Source: CATQHW01 sp965215345 | GTDB taxonomy: Bacteria; Spirochaetota; Spirochaetia; SZUA-6; Bin103 | Direction: 5' to 3' | Assembly (NCBI GenBank): GCA_965215345.1 | Contig: CBDCDL010000002.1 | Span: 3,100,001 to 3,164,000, forward strand | Length of the DNA stretch: 64,000 nt | Part shown: positions 36,789 through 44,923 of the stretch, one piece after another | Position numbering within the stretch: position 1 is the first letter of the stretch | Layout of the letters: each line of letters starts with the position of its first letter | Notes under the pieces: generated by a model | What the model saw: the letters and a program-made list of their open reading frames with translations, nothing else | Databases searched by the model: none | Told to the model about the DNA's origin: nothing | Position numbers and translations under genes: made by a program

Positions 36789-38000
36789 CTACGCCACCAG
36801 GCCGGGCAGCAGGCGCTCGTACACGCCGAATACCTCGCCTTCCCGTTCCTCGGGATCGACCATCTTCATGAACGAAGCGCTGCCCGGATCGGCGCCCCCG
36901 GCGAAGTGGCCGTGGCTCTCGAACGCGGGCTGGTCGACGCCGTGCCAAACCACCTCCCGGTCGCGCAGCACCACCATCTCGCCCGCGTAGCGGTCGACCA
37001 GGCGCTCGCGCTCGTCGCGATAGAATAGCGCCTGCTCGCAGGCGGTACGGCGAATGCCGGCCACGATCGGCGGCGGGTCCTGCTGGTCCGAATCGAACTC
37101 CGCCAGTGGCGGCTGCAGGTCGGTCTGGAAGTCGATCCGGTCCGGATCGACGGTTCCGTAGCCGCGCTCGGCCGCCACCAGCAGGTGGTTGCGGTCGCGG
37201 CGGAACGGCGGCGCCGGCCAGTCGCCGGCCGGGTCGTGGCCCATCAGGTGCGCCGCGCACGCGTCGGTGGCCGTGGTCTGGTCGCCGGCGATCAGCGCGT
37301 CGGGCACCACCGGGCGGCCGCGCCACTCGCTGCCCTGCTGGCCGACCAGCCCGTCGACGATGTTCAGGCAGGGATCGGTGATCATGGCCAGGTCCGGGAG
37401 CACGTAGGACAAGCGGATGGCGTGGTGGAAGTAGTGGCGGACGCGCCCCTCCGGTCGGTTCGGCGGCGGCAACCCGAACAGGTTCTTCATGCACAGGGTG
37501 ACGTCCATGAACAGGTGGTTCTTCATCTTGGCGACCGAGACGAACTCGTCCGACTCGCCGATGCAGGAGGTCAGCAGGTAGCGGTCGAACATGTTGCCGC
37601 CGCCGGGCACGTCGTACAGGCGCAGCGGCGGCTGCGAGGCATCGACGAGCTCGACGCCGAACTCGCGCAGCACCTCGGCCGACTCGAAGTTCGACGGCAC
37701 GGTCTTGGCCGCCGTGTGCACGCAGGTATCGGCGGCGATCAGGGTCGCGTTCGTGCGGGCGCGCAGCAGGCGCAGCACGGCGCGCATCACCTCCTCGTCC
37801 TCCAGCTCCTGGCGCCGGCCGTGGTGGCGGGCGGTGTTCGGGTGCATCATGTTGAACTTGATGACGATGCGGCGTGCGCGTTCGAGCCGATCCCACGAGC
37901 GGGTCAGCGGCTCCGTGATGCGCTCCAGCGTCCGGTAGATCTCCTCCGCCGAGGCGCGGTGGTCGCAGCGCTCGGCGCGCACGGTGTATCGCTTGCTCAT
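36789..38000 (-). CDS. DUF362 family protein
   Basis: A 403-residue DUF362 protein. The family stretches IVIKFNMMHPNT, ATLIAADTCVH, FVSVAKMKNHLFMDVTLCMKNLFG and IVDGLVGQQG are present. It lacks the C-terminal ferredoxin-type cysteine clusters carried by some members. Function of the family is unsettled; several members sit in carbohydrate or secondary-metabolite loci. ATG 38000 follows AAGGAGAGACG, and the gene starts 31 bases after the MATE transporter stop in the same orientation. Confidence 0.8.
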   Translation of the reverse strand: MSKRYTVRAERCDHRASAEEIYRTLERITEPLTRSWDRLERARRIVIKFNMMHPNTARHHGRRQELEDEEVMRAVLRLLRARTNATLIAADTCVHTAAKTVPSNFESAEVLREFGVELVDASQPPLRLYDVPGGGNMFDRYLLTSCIGESDEFVSVAKMKNHLFMDVTLCMKNLFGLPPPNRPEGRVRHYFHHAIRLSYVLPDLAMITDPCLNIVDGLVGQQGSEWRGRPVVPDALIAGDQTTATDACAAHLMGHDPAGDWPAPPFRRDRNHLLVAAERGYGTVDPDRIDFQTDLQPPLAEFDSDQQDPPPIVAGIRRTACEQALFYRDERERLVDRYAGEMVVLRDREVVWHGVDQPAFESHGHFAGGADPGSASFMKMVDPEEREGEVFGVYERLLPGLVA

Positions 38001-38031
38001 CGTCTCTCCTTCAGCCCTCCGACAGCTTACC

Positions 38032-39444
38032 TTACGCGACCTGCCGGGCGGCGGCGGGATCCCGGTCCGGGTCGGGTTCGGGCGGCCGCGGCGGCCCGTG
38101 GGGCTGCATGGGGCGGGCGAGCTGCCGCTCCAGGGCGAGGTAGCCGACCCCCGCGTAGGCCAGGTTCGCCAGGATGACCGACAGCCAGACGACGCCGACC
38201 GGCGCGCCGAGCGGGCCGGCCAGCAGGATCCCGGCGCCCGACAGGACCGCCAGCCGCAGGGCCGAGACCGCCGCGCCGCGCCACGACCGGCGCAGCCCCT
38301 GGAAGCTCATGATCACGACCATGCCGGCGCCCATCACGCCGTAGGACAGCGGGACGCTGCGCAGATAGCGGGTCGCGTAGCCGATCACGACCGGATCGTC
38401 GGTGAAGGTGCGGGCGATCGGCCCGGCGAAGGCCACCGCCAGGATGCCCAGCCCGGTGCCGAACGACAGCGCGAACACCAGCGCGGTGCGGTACGACCGG
38501 CGCGCGCGCTCGGGGTTGCCGGCCCCCATGTTCTGGCCGATCAGCGCCAGGGCGGCGACGCCGAAGCCGATCGCCGGCAGAAACGAGAATACCTCCGCGC
38601 GCAGGCCCACCGACACCGCGACCGCCCCCTGGTCTCCGAAGGTGCGCGACACCACGGCGGTCAGCACCGCCATCGCCAGGGGGCCCATCATGCTGGTCAG
38701 CGACGCCGGGAAGCCGATCGCCAGCACGCGCGCCACCGACTGCCCGCGGATCACCAGCCGGCGGAACTTGAAGCGGACCATCATGTCGCGCGTGGCAAGG
38801 AGCGTGATCCCGGACACCAGCAGCACGACCTGCGAGATGACAGTGGCGATCGCGGCGCCGCGCACGCCGAGCCGCGGGAAGCCCAGCCAGCCGAAGATCA
38901 GCAACGGGTCGAGCACGATGTTCAGCCCGGTGGAGATGGCGAACAGCATGGTGACGGTGGTGTTGTCACCCTGTGAGTTGAAGCCGAACACCGCGGCGAA
39001 GAACAGGAAGATCAGCACCATCGCCGACCCGGTGATGGTCAGGTAGTCCCTGGCCAGCGGAAAGATCGCGTCGGTGGCGCCGACCGCGCGCAGGATCGGC
39101 GTGCGCAGCGACAGGACCACGGTCGTGAGCACCACCGCGGCGATGAAGTTGAGCACGAACGACTGGCCCAGGATGCGCTCCGCCTCGTCGATGTTGCGGG
39201 CGCCGATGCTCATCGCCATCAGCACCCCCGAGCCAACCGTGATGCCGATTGTCAGCGCCACCGACGCGAACAGCGCGATCTGCGACATGTTCACGGCGGC
39301 CAGCGCCTCGTCGGCGAGCTGGCTGACCCAGAACGCGTCGACCGCCTGGTACAGGGTCTGGAAGAAGATCGACAGCATCACCGGCCAGGCGAGCGCCCAG
39401 GTGTGGGCCGGGATCGCCCCGGTGGTCAGGTCTCGGCCGCGCAT
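38032..39444 (-). CDS. MATE-family efflux transporter
   Basis: A 470-residue inner-membrane antiporter with twelve predicted helices in two MatE halves. Recognisable are the first-helix region WPVMLSIFFQTLYQAVDAFWVSQL, GSGVLMAMSIGARN in the first half, and GDQGAVAVSVGLRAEVFSFLPAIGFGVAALALIGQNMGAG in the second. These proteins expel drugs or metabolites using sodium or protons. ATG 39444 (MRGRDLTTG) is preferred over an in-frame start 50 codons upstream, which would run into the divergent neighbour. The 91-base gap to that neighbour probably holds promoters for both directions. Confidence 0.88.
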   Translation of the reverse strand: MRGRDLTTGAIPAHTWALAWPVMLSIFFQTLYQAVDAFWVSQLADEALAAVNMSQIALFASVALTIGITVGSGVLMAMSIGARNIDEAERILGQSFVLNFIAAVVLTTVVLSLRTPILRAVGATDAIFPLARDYLTITGSAMVLIFLFFAAVFGFNSQGDNTTVTMLFAISTGLNIVLDPLLIFGWLGFPRLGVRGAAIATVISQVVLLVSGITLLATRDMMVRFKFRRLVIRGQSVARVLAIGFPASLTSMMGPLAMAVLTAVVSRTFGDQGAVAVSVGLRAEVFSFLPAIGFGVAALALIGQNMGAGNPERARRSYRTALVFALSFGTGLGILAVAFAGPIARTFTDDPVVIGYATRYLRSVPLSYGVMGAGMVVIMSFQGLRRSWRGAAVSALRLAVLSGAGILLAGPLGAPVGVVWLSVILANLAYAGVGYLALERQLARPMQPHGPPRPPEPDPDRDPAAARQVA

Positions 39445-39535
39445 CGGCGGGACTATGAGTCCGCCGGCTGTGCCGCGCAAGCGGAGAGCCGAGTTGGTTG
39501 TCGGCGGCCCCCACACCCGCATAGGATCGCACTCG

Positions 39536-40324
39536 ATGCGAGTCCCGGACTTCCAGCGCAGCTTCCTGACCTTCACCAGCGACGACGACCGCAAGCAGTC
39601 GAAGACCAGGTCGCACGCCGCGCCCTACCGGTTCAACGCGGCGCGCATCCAGCTCGAAAGCGTCTGCACGCTCACCGGCGCCGGCGGCGCGACGCAGCGC
39701 TACGTGCTCGGCGCCTCCTGCAAGAGCGAGGTCGTCGGCCGGGACCGCGACCTGTGGCTGCACCCCAACGCCGACTTCTGCCCGGTGGCCAGCGACTCGG
39801 AGATCCTCATCCTGAAGAGCTGGATCACCAACCAGACCGAGGTGATGCTGGAGCCGCCGACGCTCGGACGCCAGCCGGAGCGGCAGGTCGGCCTGACCGC
39901 GGACCTGTTTGCCGACTTCGAGATCCGGTTGACCGAAGCCGACGGCGAGGTGCTCGACTCGACCGAGCGCATCATCGAGGCCACCTGCGCGCAGCGCCCG
40001 CTGGTGGCGCGGCTGCAATACGACGACGCCGGCTACCGGGTCTGCATCGACCACCCGGTCAAGACCATGAACGTCAACCCGCGCGACGGCGTGTTCCAGA
40101 CCGACACCGGCCCGCTCTTGCTGCCGGACTTCGCGCGGCCGCGCGAGCAGGGACTACTGGTGGCGGCATTCGAGCTGGCGTTCGCGGCCTTCAACCGGCC
40201 GTCGTTCGCGGAGCTGGTGATTCGCCGGCCGACGCCGGTCACCGAGGACGGGACGGTCACCGCCAACCACTACGAGGAGTCCAGGAGGATCGACGCGATG
40301 GACAACCAGGTGCTGGCGCTGTGA
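39536..40324 (+). CDS. Hypothetical protein coupled to a dioxygenase gene
   Basis: A 262-residue soluble protein I do not recognise. It is rich in beta-strand-like segments and well conserved in style (TFTSDDDRKQSK, RYVLGASCKSEVVG, HPNADFCPVASD, DNQVLAL) without signal or membrane segments. ATG 39536 is the only start that avoids overlap with the divergent transporter. Its last four bases overlap the dioxygenase start (GTGA), so the two proteins are very probably made together and may share a pathway. Confidence 0.6.
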   Translation: MRVPDFQRSFLTFTSDDDRKQSKTRSHAAPYRFNAARIQLESVCTLTGAGGATQRYVLGASCKSEVVGRDRDLWLHPNADFCPVASDSEILILKSWITNQTEVMLEPPTLGRQPERQVGLTADLFADFEIRLTEADGEVLDSTERIIEATCAQRPLVARLQYDDAGYRVCIDHPVKTMNVNPRDGVFQTDTGPLLLPDFARPREQGLLVAAFELAFAAFNRPSFAELVIRRPTPVTEDGTVTANHYEESRRIDAMDNQVLAL

Positions 40325-41157
40325 GCCGCTCCGCGATCAAGGAAGGGAAGGCGTTCGACGCGGAGCGGACGCAGCAGATCATTGCCGACTTCCGCCGCGA
40401 CGGGTACTGCGTGATCGGCGGCGTGCTCGATTCCGACGAGGTCGCGGCGCTCCGCGAGGCGACCGATCACTACATGGACGACGAGGCGGCGATGGCCCGC
40501 GGCTACGTGGAGCGCGACCACATGCTGCGCCACACCAACGAGCTGGACCCGATCTTCCTGGACCTGCTCGTGCGCGAGCCGATCTACAGCCTGATGGAGA
40601 CCCTGTTCGGCGAGAACTTTCAGCAGTGCGGCGCGAACGTGCTGCGCTCGGGCCGCGGCGTGGCCATCGAGCACTGGCACGTGGACGACGCCCTGTTCTT
40701 CCCGCTGCCGGACGGCGTGCCGCGCCACGATCCGCGCATCCTGATGCCCGTCTACTGGCTCACCGTGCAGATGGCGCTGAGCGACATCGAGCGCATCGAG
40801 CACGGCCCGACGCAGTACGTGCCCGGCAGCCACTACTCCGGGCGCAAGGCGCCGGACAGCGGGACGCCCGAGTTCGAGGGGCGGGGGCCGGAGTCCATCT
40901 ACTGCACGGCCGGCGACATCTACCTGCACGACCCGCAGTGCTGGCACCGCGGCGCGCCCAACAACTCCGACCGGGTGCGCTACCTGCTGCAGTCGCAGTA
41001 CGGAGCGAGCTGGGGCTTCCACCGCTACAACGCCTACATCCGCCACCACATGCCGGAGCAGTTGATGGAGGGCGCCGACAAGCGCCTGCGCGGCCTGATC
41101 GGCCCGCAACGCCGCCACCCCGAGCGGCGCTACGTCACCGACGACTACCTCGAATAG
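40321..41157 (+). CDS. Phytanoyl-CoA dioxygenase (PhyH) family protein
   Basis: A 278-residue Fe(II)/2-oxoglutarate-dependent dioxygenase. The N-terminal FRRDGYCVIGGVLDSDEV is the usual opening. The facial triad is visible as His and Asp in IEHWHVDDALFF and the distal His in DPQCWHRGAPNN. The oxoglutarate-binding Arg is probably in RVRYLLQSQYG. GTG 40321 overlaps the preceding stop. The substrate is unknown; relatives hydroxylate lipids, ectoine or secondary metabolites. The 3' end overlaps the opposite antitoxin remnant by 13 bases. Confidence 0.85.
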   Translation: MSRSAIKEGKAFDAERTQQIIADFRRDGYCVIGGVLDSDEVAALREATDHYMDDEAAMARGYVERDHMLRHTNELDPIFLDLLVREPIYSLMETLFGENFQQCGANVLRSGRGVAIEHWHVDDALFFPLPDGVPRHDPRILMPVYWLTVQMALSDIERIEHGPTQYVPGSHYSGRKAPDSGTPEFEGRGPESIYCTAGDIYLHDPQCWHRGAPNNSDRVRYLLQSQYGASWGFHRYNAYIRHHMPEQLMEGADKRLRGLIGPQRRHPERRYVTDDYLE

Positions 41158-41342
41158 AGCGGCCGGGGGCGCAAGGGAATCCGCTCGAACTCGCCGTCAT
41201 CCCTCGGGATGGCGAGCAGCAGGTCGGCGAACGTCGGCGCCTCGGCCTGTTCCAGGTCGGCCAGCGCGCTGAATCTGCTTCTCGCCTCCCGCAGTGACCA
41301 TCTCCTCATGTCCCGCTGGGGAGGTTCACTTGGCGTTGACAC
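41145..41342 (-). pseudogene. Phd/YefM-type antitoxin with internal deletion
   Basis: The 65-residue product begins like a Phd antitoxin (MRRWSLREARSRFSALAD) and ends like the C-terminal toxin-binding arm (EAPTFADLLLAIPRDDGEFERIPLRPR). About 30 residues expected between them, including the dimer strand (typically ...RRGRPAVVVLS...), are missing while the frame stays open. No PIN or Doc toxin gene follows; the downstream position is occupied by the convergent dioxygenase. It is therefore probably a dead module. Start could be 41342 or the ATG eleven codons later. Confidence 0.5.
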
Positions 41343-41370
41343 GTTCCTCGTCGTCCGATCCCGCGAGTCG

Positions 41371-41868
41371 CTACTTGAGATCGCGCAGGGCGTCCTGATC
41401 GATGCCGGTGGCCGACTCGATCACCGACCACTGAACACCGGCCTGCAACAGGTTTTCTATGGTGCCTACTTTCCCCTTCAGCACTCCCTGTTGCTCGCCT
41501 TCCTGGCGCCCTTCGTCACGGCCTTCTTGGCGTCCTTCTTGCCGGCCTTGCTTCCGTCCTTCTCTGATCAGTTCCTCGGCATAGGTCATCAGTTCACCTC
41601 CCGGTCCCGACACCGCCTCCCGCAGATCCTCCCCGAAGCTTCGTGCCATGCCTCGGTCCTGCGTGGCCAGCAGGTACATGACGAACATACGGACCGTAGC
41701 CTCCCCGCCCTCCGGCGGCAACGTCGCCAGCAGTCGCGCCGCGCGCCGCAACGCCTCGCGCCGGTGCCGATATGCCGCCATCATCATGAGCTGCATGATG
41801 CGCCCCTGCAACGCACCGCGCACCGCCCGCGGCTTCACCTGCGACTGGTCCAACGGTACTGGTGAATA
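41371..41868 (-). pseudogene. Rpn/PD-(D/E)XK transposase-like nuclease, 5'-truncated
   Basis: Only the C-terminal ~165 residues of an Rpn-type recombination-promoting nuclease remain. These are RMFVMYLLATQDRGMA, GGELMTYAEELIREG, a charged RQEGRQEG-type tract and the ending ENLLQAGVQWSVIESATGID. The nuclease domain that should precede it is absent; upstream of ~41868 the frame continues only as antisense of cobQ. It lies 28 bases from the Phd remnant, so the two mark an eroded accessory patch next to cobQ. Confidence 0.5.
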
Positions 41869-41932
41869 GGAAGTTGAGCGGCAGCGATTTACTGGTGGCC
41901 ATAGGCTGGTCGGTGAGGGCGACCGGCGATGT

Positions 41933-43456
41933 ATGGAGAAGGGGCCGGAGCCGGTGAGCGCGCGAGCGCTGATGGTCCAGGGGACAGCCTCGGACGCGGG
42001 GAAGTCGGTGGTGGTTGCGGGACTGTGCCGAGCGGCGAAGCGGCGGGGCGTGCGCGTGGCGCCGTTCAAGCCGCAGAACATGTCGAACAACGCGGCGGCC
42101 TGCGCGGACGGAGGCGAGATCGGGCGGGCGCAGGCGGTGCAGGCGCGGGCGGCGGGGCTTGAGCCGCGGACGGACTTCAATCCGGTGCTGCTGAAGCCGC
42201 AGACCGACCGGGGCTCGCAGGTGGTCGTGCACGGGCGGCCGGTGGGGATGCTGCACGCGTCCGACTACCGGAAGGGGCGTGCTCGATTGATGGACGCGGT
42301 TATGGAGAGCTTCGCGCGGCTGGTCGCCGAGTTCGATCTCGTGATCGTGGAGGGGGCCGGCAGCCCGGCGGAGGTCAACCTGCGCGCCGGGGACATCGCC
42401 AACATGGGTTTCGCGCGGCGGGCGGAGGTGCCGGTATGCCTGGTCGGGGACATCGATCGCGGTGGGGTGATCGCCTCGGTGGTCGGTACCAGTGCCGTGC
42501 TGGATGCCGAGGATCGGGCGCTGATCGCGGGCTTCCTGATCAACAAGCTACGGGGGGACCCGGCGCTGTTCGATGACGGGGTGCGCATCATCGAGCGGCA
42601 CACCGGCTGGCCCTGCTTCGGGGTGATTCCGTGGGAGCCGGCGGCGCTGCGCTTGCCGGCGGAGGATGCGGCGTCGCTTCCGCGGGGCCGGCCCTCGCAG
42701 GGGGGACGGTTGAAGGTCGCCGCGCCGGTGCTGTCCCGGCTCGCGAACTACGACGATGCGGATCCGTTGCGCCTGGAGCCGGAGGTGGACTTCGCGTTCG
42801 TACCGGCCGGAGAGCCGATTCCGCGGGATGCGGACGTGGTGTTGCTGTTCGGGACCAAGTCGACGATCGGCGATCTGGCGTTCGTGCGGGCGCAGGGGTG
42901 GGACCACGACATCCTGGCGCATGCGCGGGCCGGCGGGCGCGTGGTGGGCGTGTGCGGGGGGCTGCAGATGCTGGGGCGCCGCGTGCACGACCCGGCGGGG
43001 GCGGACGGGCCGGCCGGGTCGGTCGACGGGCTGGGGCTGCTCGACGTGGAGACGACTATGCACGCCGAGAAGACGGTGCGGCCGGCGCGAGGGCGGTGCG
43101 CTCTGAACGATGCGCCGGTGATCGGCTACGAGATCCACACTGGACAGTCGCACGGCGGGGATCTGGCGCGGCCGATGTTCCACCTGGAGACCGGCACGGA
43201 CGGCGCGCGCAGTGTGGACGGCCTGGTCGAGGGGACGTACCTGCACGGGCTGTTCGCGAACGACGCGTATCGGCGTGCGTGGCTGGAGCGCGTCGGGGCG
43301 GGCACCGCCTCGTCCCTGCAGTACGAGGCGGCCGTGGATGCGGCCCTGGACGCGGTGGCGGACACGCTGTCGGCGGCGGTCGACCTGGACGCGCTGTTCG
43401 GGGCCGCGCGGCGGCCGAACGCGTTGACGCTCTCGGCGCCGGGTCGCTACGGTTGA
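41933..43456 (+). CDS. cobQ: Cobyric acid synthase
   Basis: A 507-residue glutamine-dependent amidotransferase that amidates adenosylcobyrinic a,c-diamide to cobyric acid. The N-terminal P-loop-like MVQGTASDAGKSVVVAGLCR and FKPQNMSNNAA start the synthetase half. The glutaminase half has its nucleophile Cys in GVCGGLQMLGR (about residues 336-345) and a catalytic His in GTYLHGLFAN. It is the only early-to-middle pathway enzyme in the window and converges on the late cobalamin operon. The final residues (ALTLSAPGRYG) follow a 45-bp segment that recurs beside cobU, so the present C-terminus may have been remodelled by an insertion. No riboswitch is seen upstream. Confidence 0.93.
   Translation: MEKGPEPVSARALMVQGTASDAGKSVVVAGLCRAAKRRGVRVAPFKPQNMSNNAAACADGGEIGRAQAVQARAAGLEPRTDFNPVLLKPQTDRGSQVVVHGRPVGMLHASDYRKGRARLMDAVMESFARLVAEFDLVIVEGAGSPAEVNLRAGDIANMGFARRAEVPVCLVGDIDRGGVIASVVGTSAVLDAEDRALIAGFLINKLRGDPALFDDGVRIIERHTGWPCFGVIPWEPAALRLPAEDAASLPRGRPSQGGRLKVAAPVLSRLANYDDADPLRLEPEVDFAFVPAGEPIPRDADVVLLFGTKSTIGDLAFVRAQGWDHDILAHARAGGRVVGVCGGLQMLGRRVHDPAGADGPAGSVDGLGLLDVETTMHAEKTVRPARGRCALNDAPVIGYEIHTGQSHGGDLARPMFHLETGTDGARSVDGLVEGTYLHGLFANDAYRRAWLERVGAGTASSLQYEAAVDAALDAVADTLSAAVDLDALFGAARRPNALTLSAPGRYG
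43377..43421 (+). repeat. Direct repeat copy 1, in the cobQ 3' end
   Basis: Forty-five bases encoding VDLDALFGAARRPN of CobQ. They match 46211-46255 at 44 of 45 positions (the single difference is C versus T at base 29 of the repeat). See the second copy for interpretation. Confidence 0.85.
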
Positions 43457-43459
43457 TAC

Positions 43460-43935
43460 GTGCAAGGAGCGATAGAAGAACAGGAAGAGCCCATTGTGGT
43501 GCAGACCAGAACACGCACCTGCATTCCGAACTGGTGGTCTGAGGGGATAGCGCCGATGCTTATGAACTCGCACCATAAGCTTTGCGATAAATATCCTCAA
43601 GCCATTCTCCGTGGCCCGCCTTCCGGCTTCTACAACTGCCATGGGCTTGTTTTGCATCTCGGCGCACCTGTATTCACTCGGATGACATCAGCCGAATTCT
43701 CGAAGAAGATAACTATCAGGATATTGATGTTCAGCGTGTTCTCCCTGGTGATGTCGTTCTCTATGAGAAGCCCAATGGCGACATCGAACACTCTGGTGTA
43801 GTAATTCGCAAACCGAGTCTGACTATTCCTTGGGTCGTGAGTAAGTGGGGTGACGGCGGAGAGTTCGTGCATCCTGCGCTCAGTTGTCCGTACAACCGGG
43901 ATGTAACTCTTTTTTACTGGAGGGTGAAGTCATGA
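43460..43935 (+). pseudogene. NlpC/P60-like cysteine peptidase with apparent frameshift
   Basis: Two frames together encode a ~158-residue papain-fold peptidase. The first ends FYNCHGLV, the likely catalytic Cys. The second continues FASRRTCIHSDDISRI, PGDVVLYEKPNGDIEHSGVV with the likely catalytic His, and ends FYWRVKS. The frames meet at TTTT 43650-43653; one extra T would join them as CHGLVFASRR. Composition is visibly AT-richer than cobQ. The start may be GTG 43460, four bases after the cobQ stop. The end overlaps the next ATG (ATGA). A real inactivating mutation and a sequencing miscount are both possible. First member of an uncharacterised three-gene module. Confidence 0.55.
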
Positions 43936-44333
43936 TCGAATCTTTGAAAGATAAAATGGAGGATGTTTACTCCGTGGTATTGGTGGCGAACACTCCAGCA
44001 TATCTATATGACAATCTCCGGGAAGTTCTGTCCGGTATGGCAAAGAGGGTTCGTTTGCCGGCGCTGATTTCCGAACTGCGCAGCGAAGTGTCGGCTTCCC
44101 CCAGCGAAGAATACCATCAATCTTCCTATATCTATGCGCTGTTCATGCTGATGACGTATGACCGATATGAGGACGTTCGTCATCATCTCGAATGGATAGG
44201 GTCAATCAAGACCAAGTGGATGGGCTATCTGACCAAATACTATGAGAACAACGTTGTGTCTATGACGACAGTGTCCCATACGATTGCTGGAACCGAACAA
44301 AGCGAAACAAAGGTGGTAGTCGAGAACCTGTGA
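43932..44333 (+). CDS. Unknown 133-residue protein in a three-gene module
   Basis: I do not recognise this protein. It is mostly helical in appearance (MIESLKDKMEDVYSVVLV, LREVLSGMAKRV, YIYALFMLMTYDRYEDVRHH) with a strand-like end (VVSMTTVSHTIAG), and lacks signal or membrane segments. ATG 43932 has GGAGG upstream and overlaps the stop of the peptidase frame; its own stop overlaps the next start. The opening 60 bases of this segment (43921-43980) count 23 G+C, far below the neighbouring cobalamin genes, suggesting transfer. Its partners suggest a small complex of unknown purpose. Confidence 0.7.
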   Translation: MIESLKDKMEDVYSVVLVANTPAYLYDNLREVLSGMAKRVRLPALISELRSEVSASPSEEYHQSSYIYALFMLMTYDRYEDVRHHLEWIGSIKTKWMGYLTKYYENNVVSMTTVSHTIAGTEQSETKVVVENL

Positions 44334-44716
44334 TAGATTTCCAACTTTTCGTGCTTTCTGAGGGATCGTCGATGGATGCGGAGTCCAATCGATATTCCAT
44401 CTTCAATGTCATTCTGGAGATGTCGCCGGCCGCGTTGCCGTTGGTCATGCAGAAGGTAACGCTGAACCTGTTCGTATGGCGTGCGATGAGCGATCCAGAA
44501 GTCGTAGAAGGCAATCTGTCAGTATTCAACAATGAAGACTCTGTACTACCAGAATTCCCCGTGAAGATAGACTTCAGCGGCAAGAGCCTCAAGGTATTGA
44601 GAATCTCGATCAACGGTATTCCGGTTCACGCTCCAGGTGTGCTTGCCTTCAAGTACAGGTCGGAGGAAGTCAACAAGACCTTGGAGGTGCCGGTCCTTGA
44701 CCCGCCGTCCGAATAA
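44330..44716 (+). CDS. Possible DUF6941-family protein in a three-gene module
   Basis: A 128-residue all-beta-looking protein (FQLFVLSEGSSMD, YSIFNVILEMSPAALPL, KVTLNLFVWRAM, LRISINGIPVHAPG, FKYRSEEV) resembling small DUF6941-type proteins of unknown function. The similarity is judged by eye and is tentative. GTG 44330 overlaps the preceding stop, so all three genes of the AT-rich module are translationally coupled. The 207 bases that follow, up to the MFS gene, contain no supported gene. Confidence 0.55.
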   Translation: MIDFQLFVLSEGSSMDAESNRYSIFNVILEMSPAALPLVMQKVTLNLFVWRAMSDPEVVEGNLSVFNNEDSVLPEFPVKIDFSGKSLKVLRISINGIPVHAPGVLAFKYRSEEVNKTLEVPVLDPPSE

Positions 44717-44923
44717 CAGATTGGATTGGCCGCTATCCTGAGCGCGGGAGCAAGGAACCAGGGTAGATGCGACGGTGGCGTGACTGGCCATTCTGTGATT
44801 TGCTGCGAGGGCATTCCCTCCGACCTGGCTGCCGGGGCGTCTGGCACCATCGCCGCGACCCTGGAGGTGCTCCGCGTGCACCAACTCGGTTTTGTCCGGC
44901 GTGACGTATAACCAGACCGGCAC

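Noticed and set aside
41869..42180. Minus-strand extension of the Rpn remnant to a start at 42180
   Set aside because: The extension is antisense to the cobQ start and has no similarity to the nuclease family, so the real similarity ends near 41868.
44717..44923. Short + strand frame between the three-gene module and the MFS gene
   Set aside because: The 61-codon frame has no ribosome-binding site or recognisable pattern. I also looked for a riboswitch or tRNA here and saw none.
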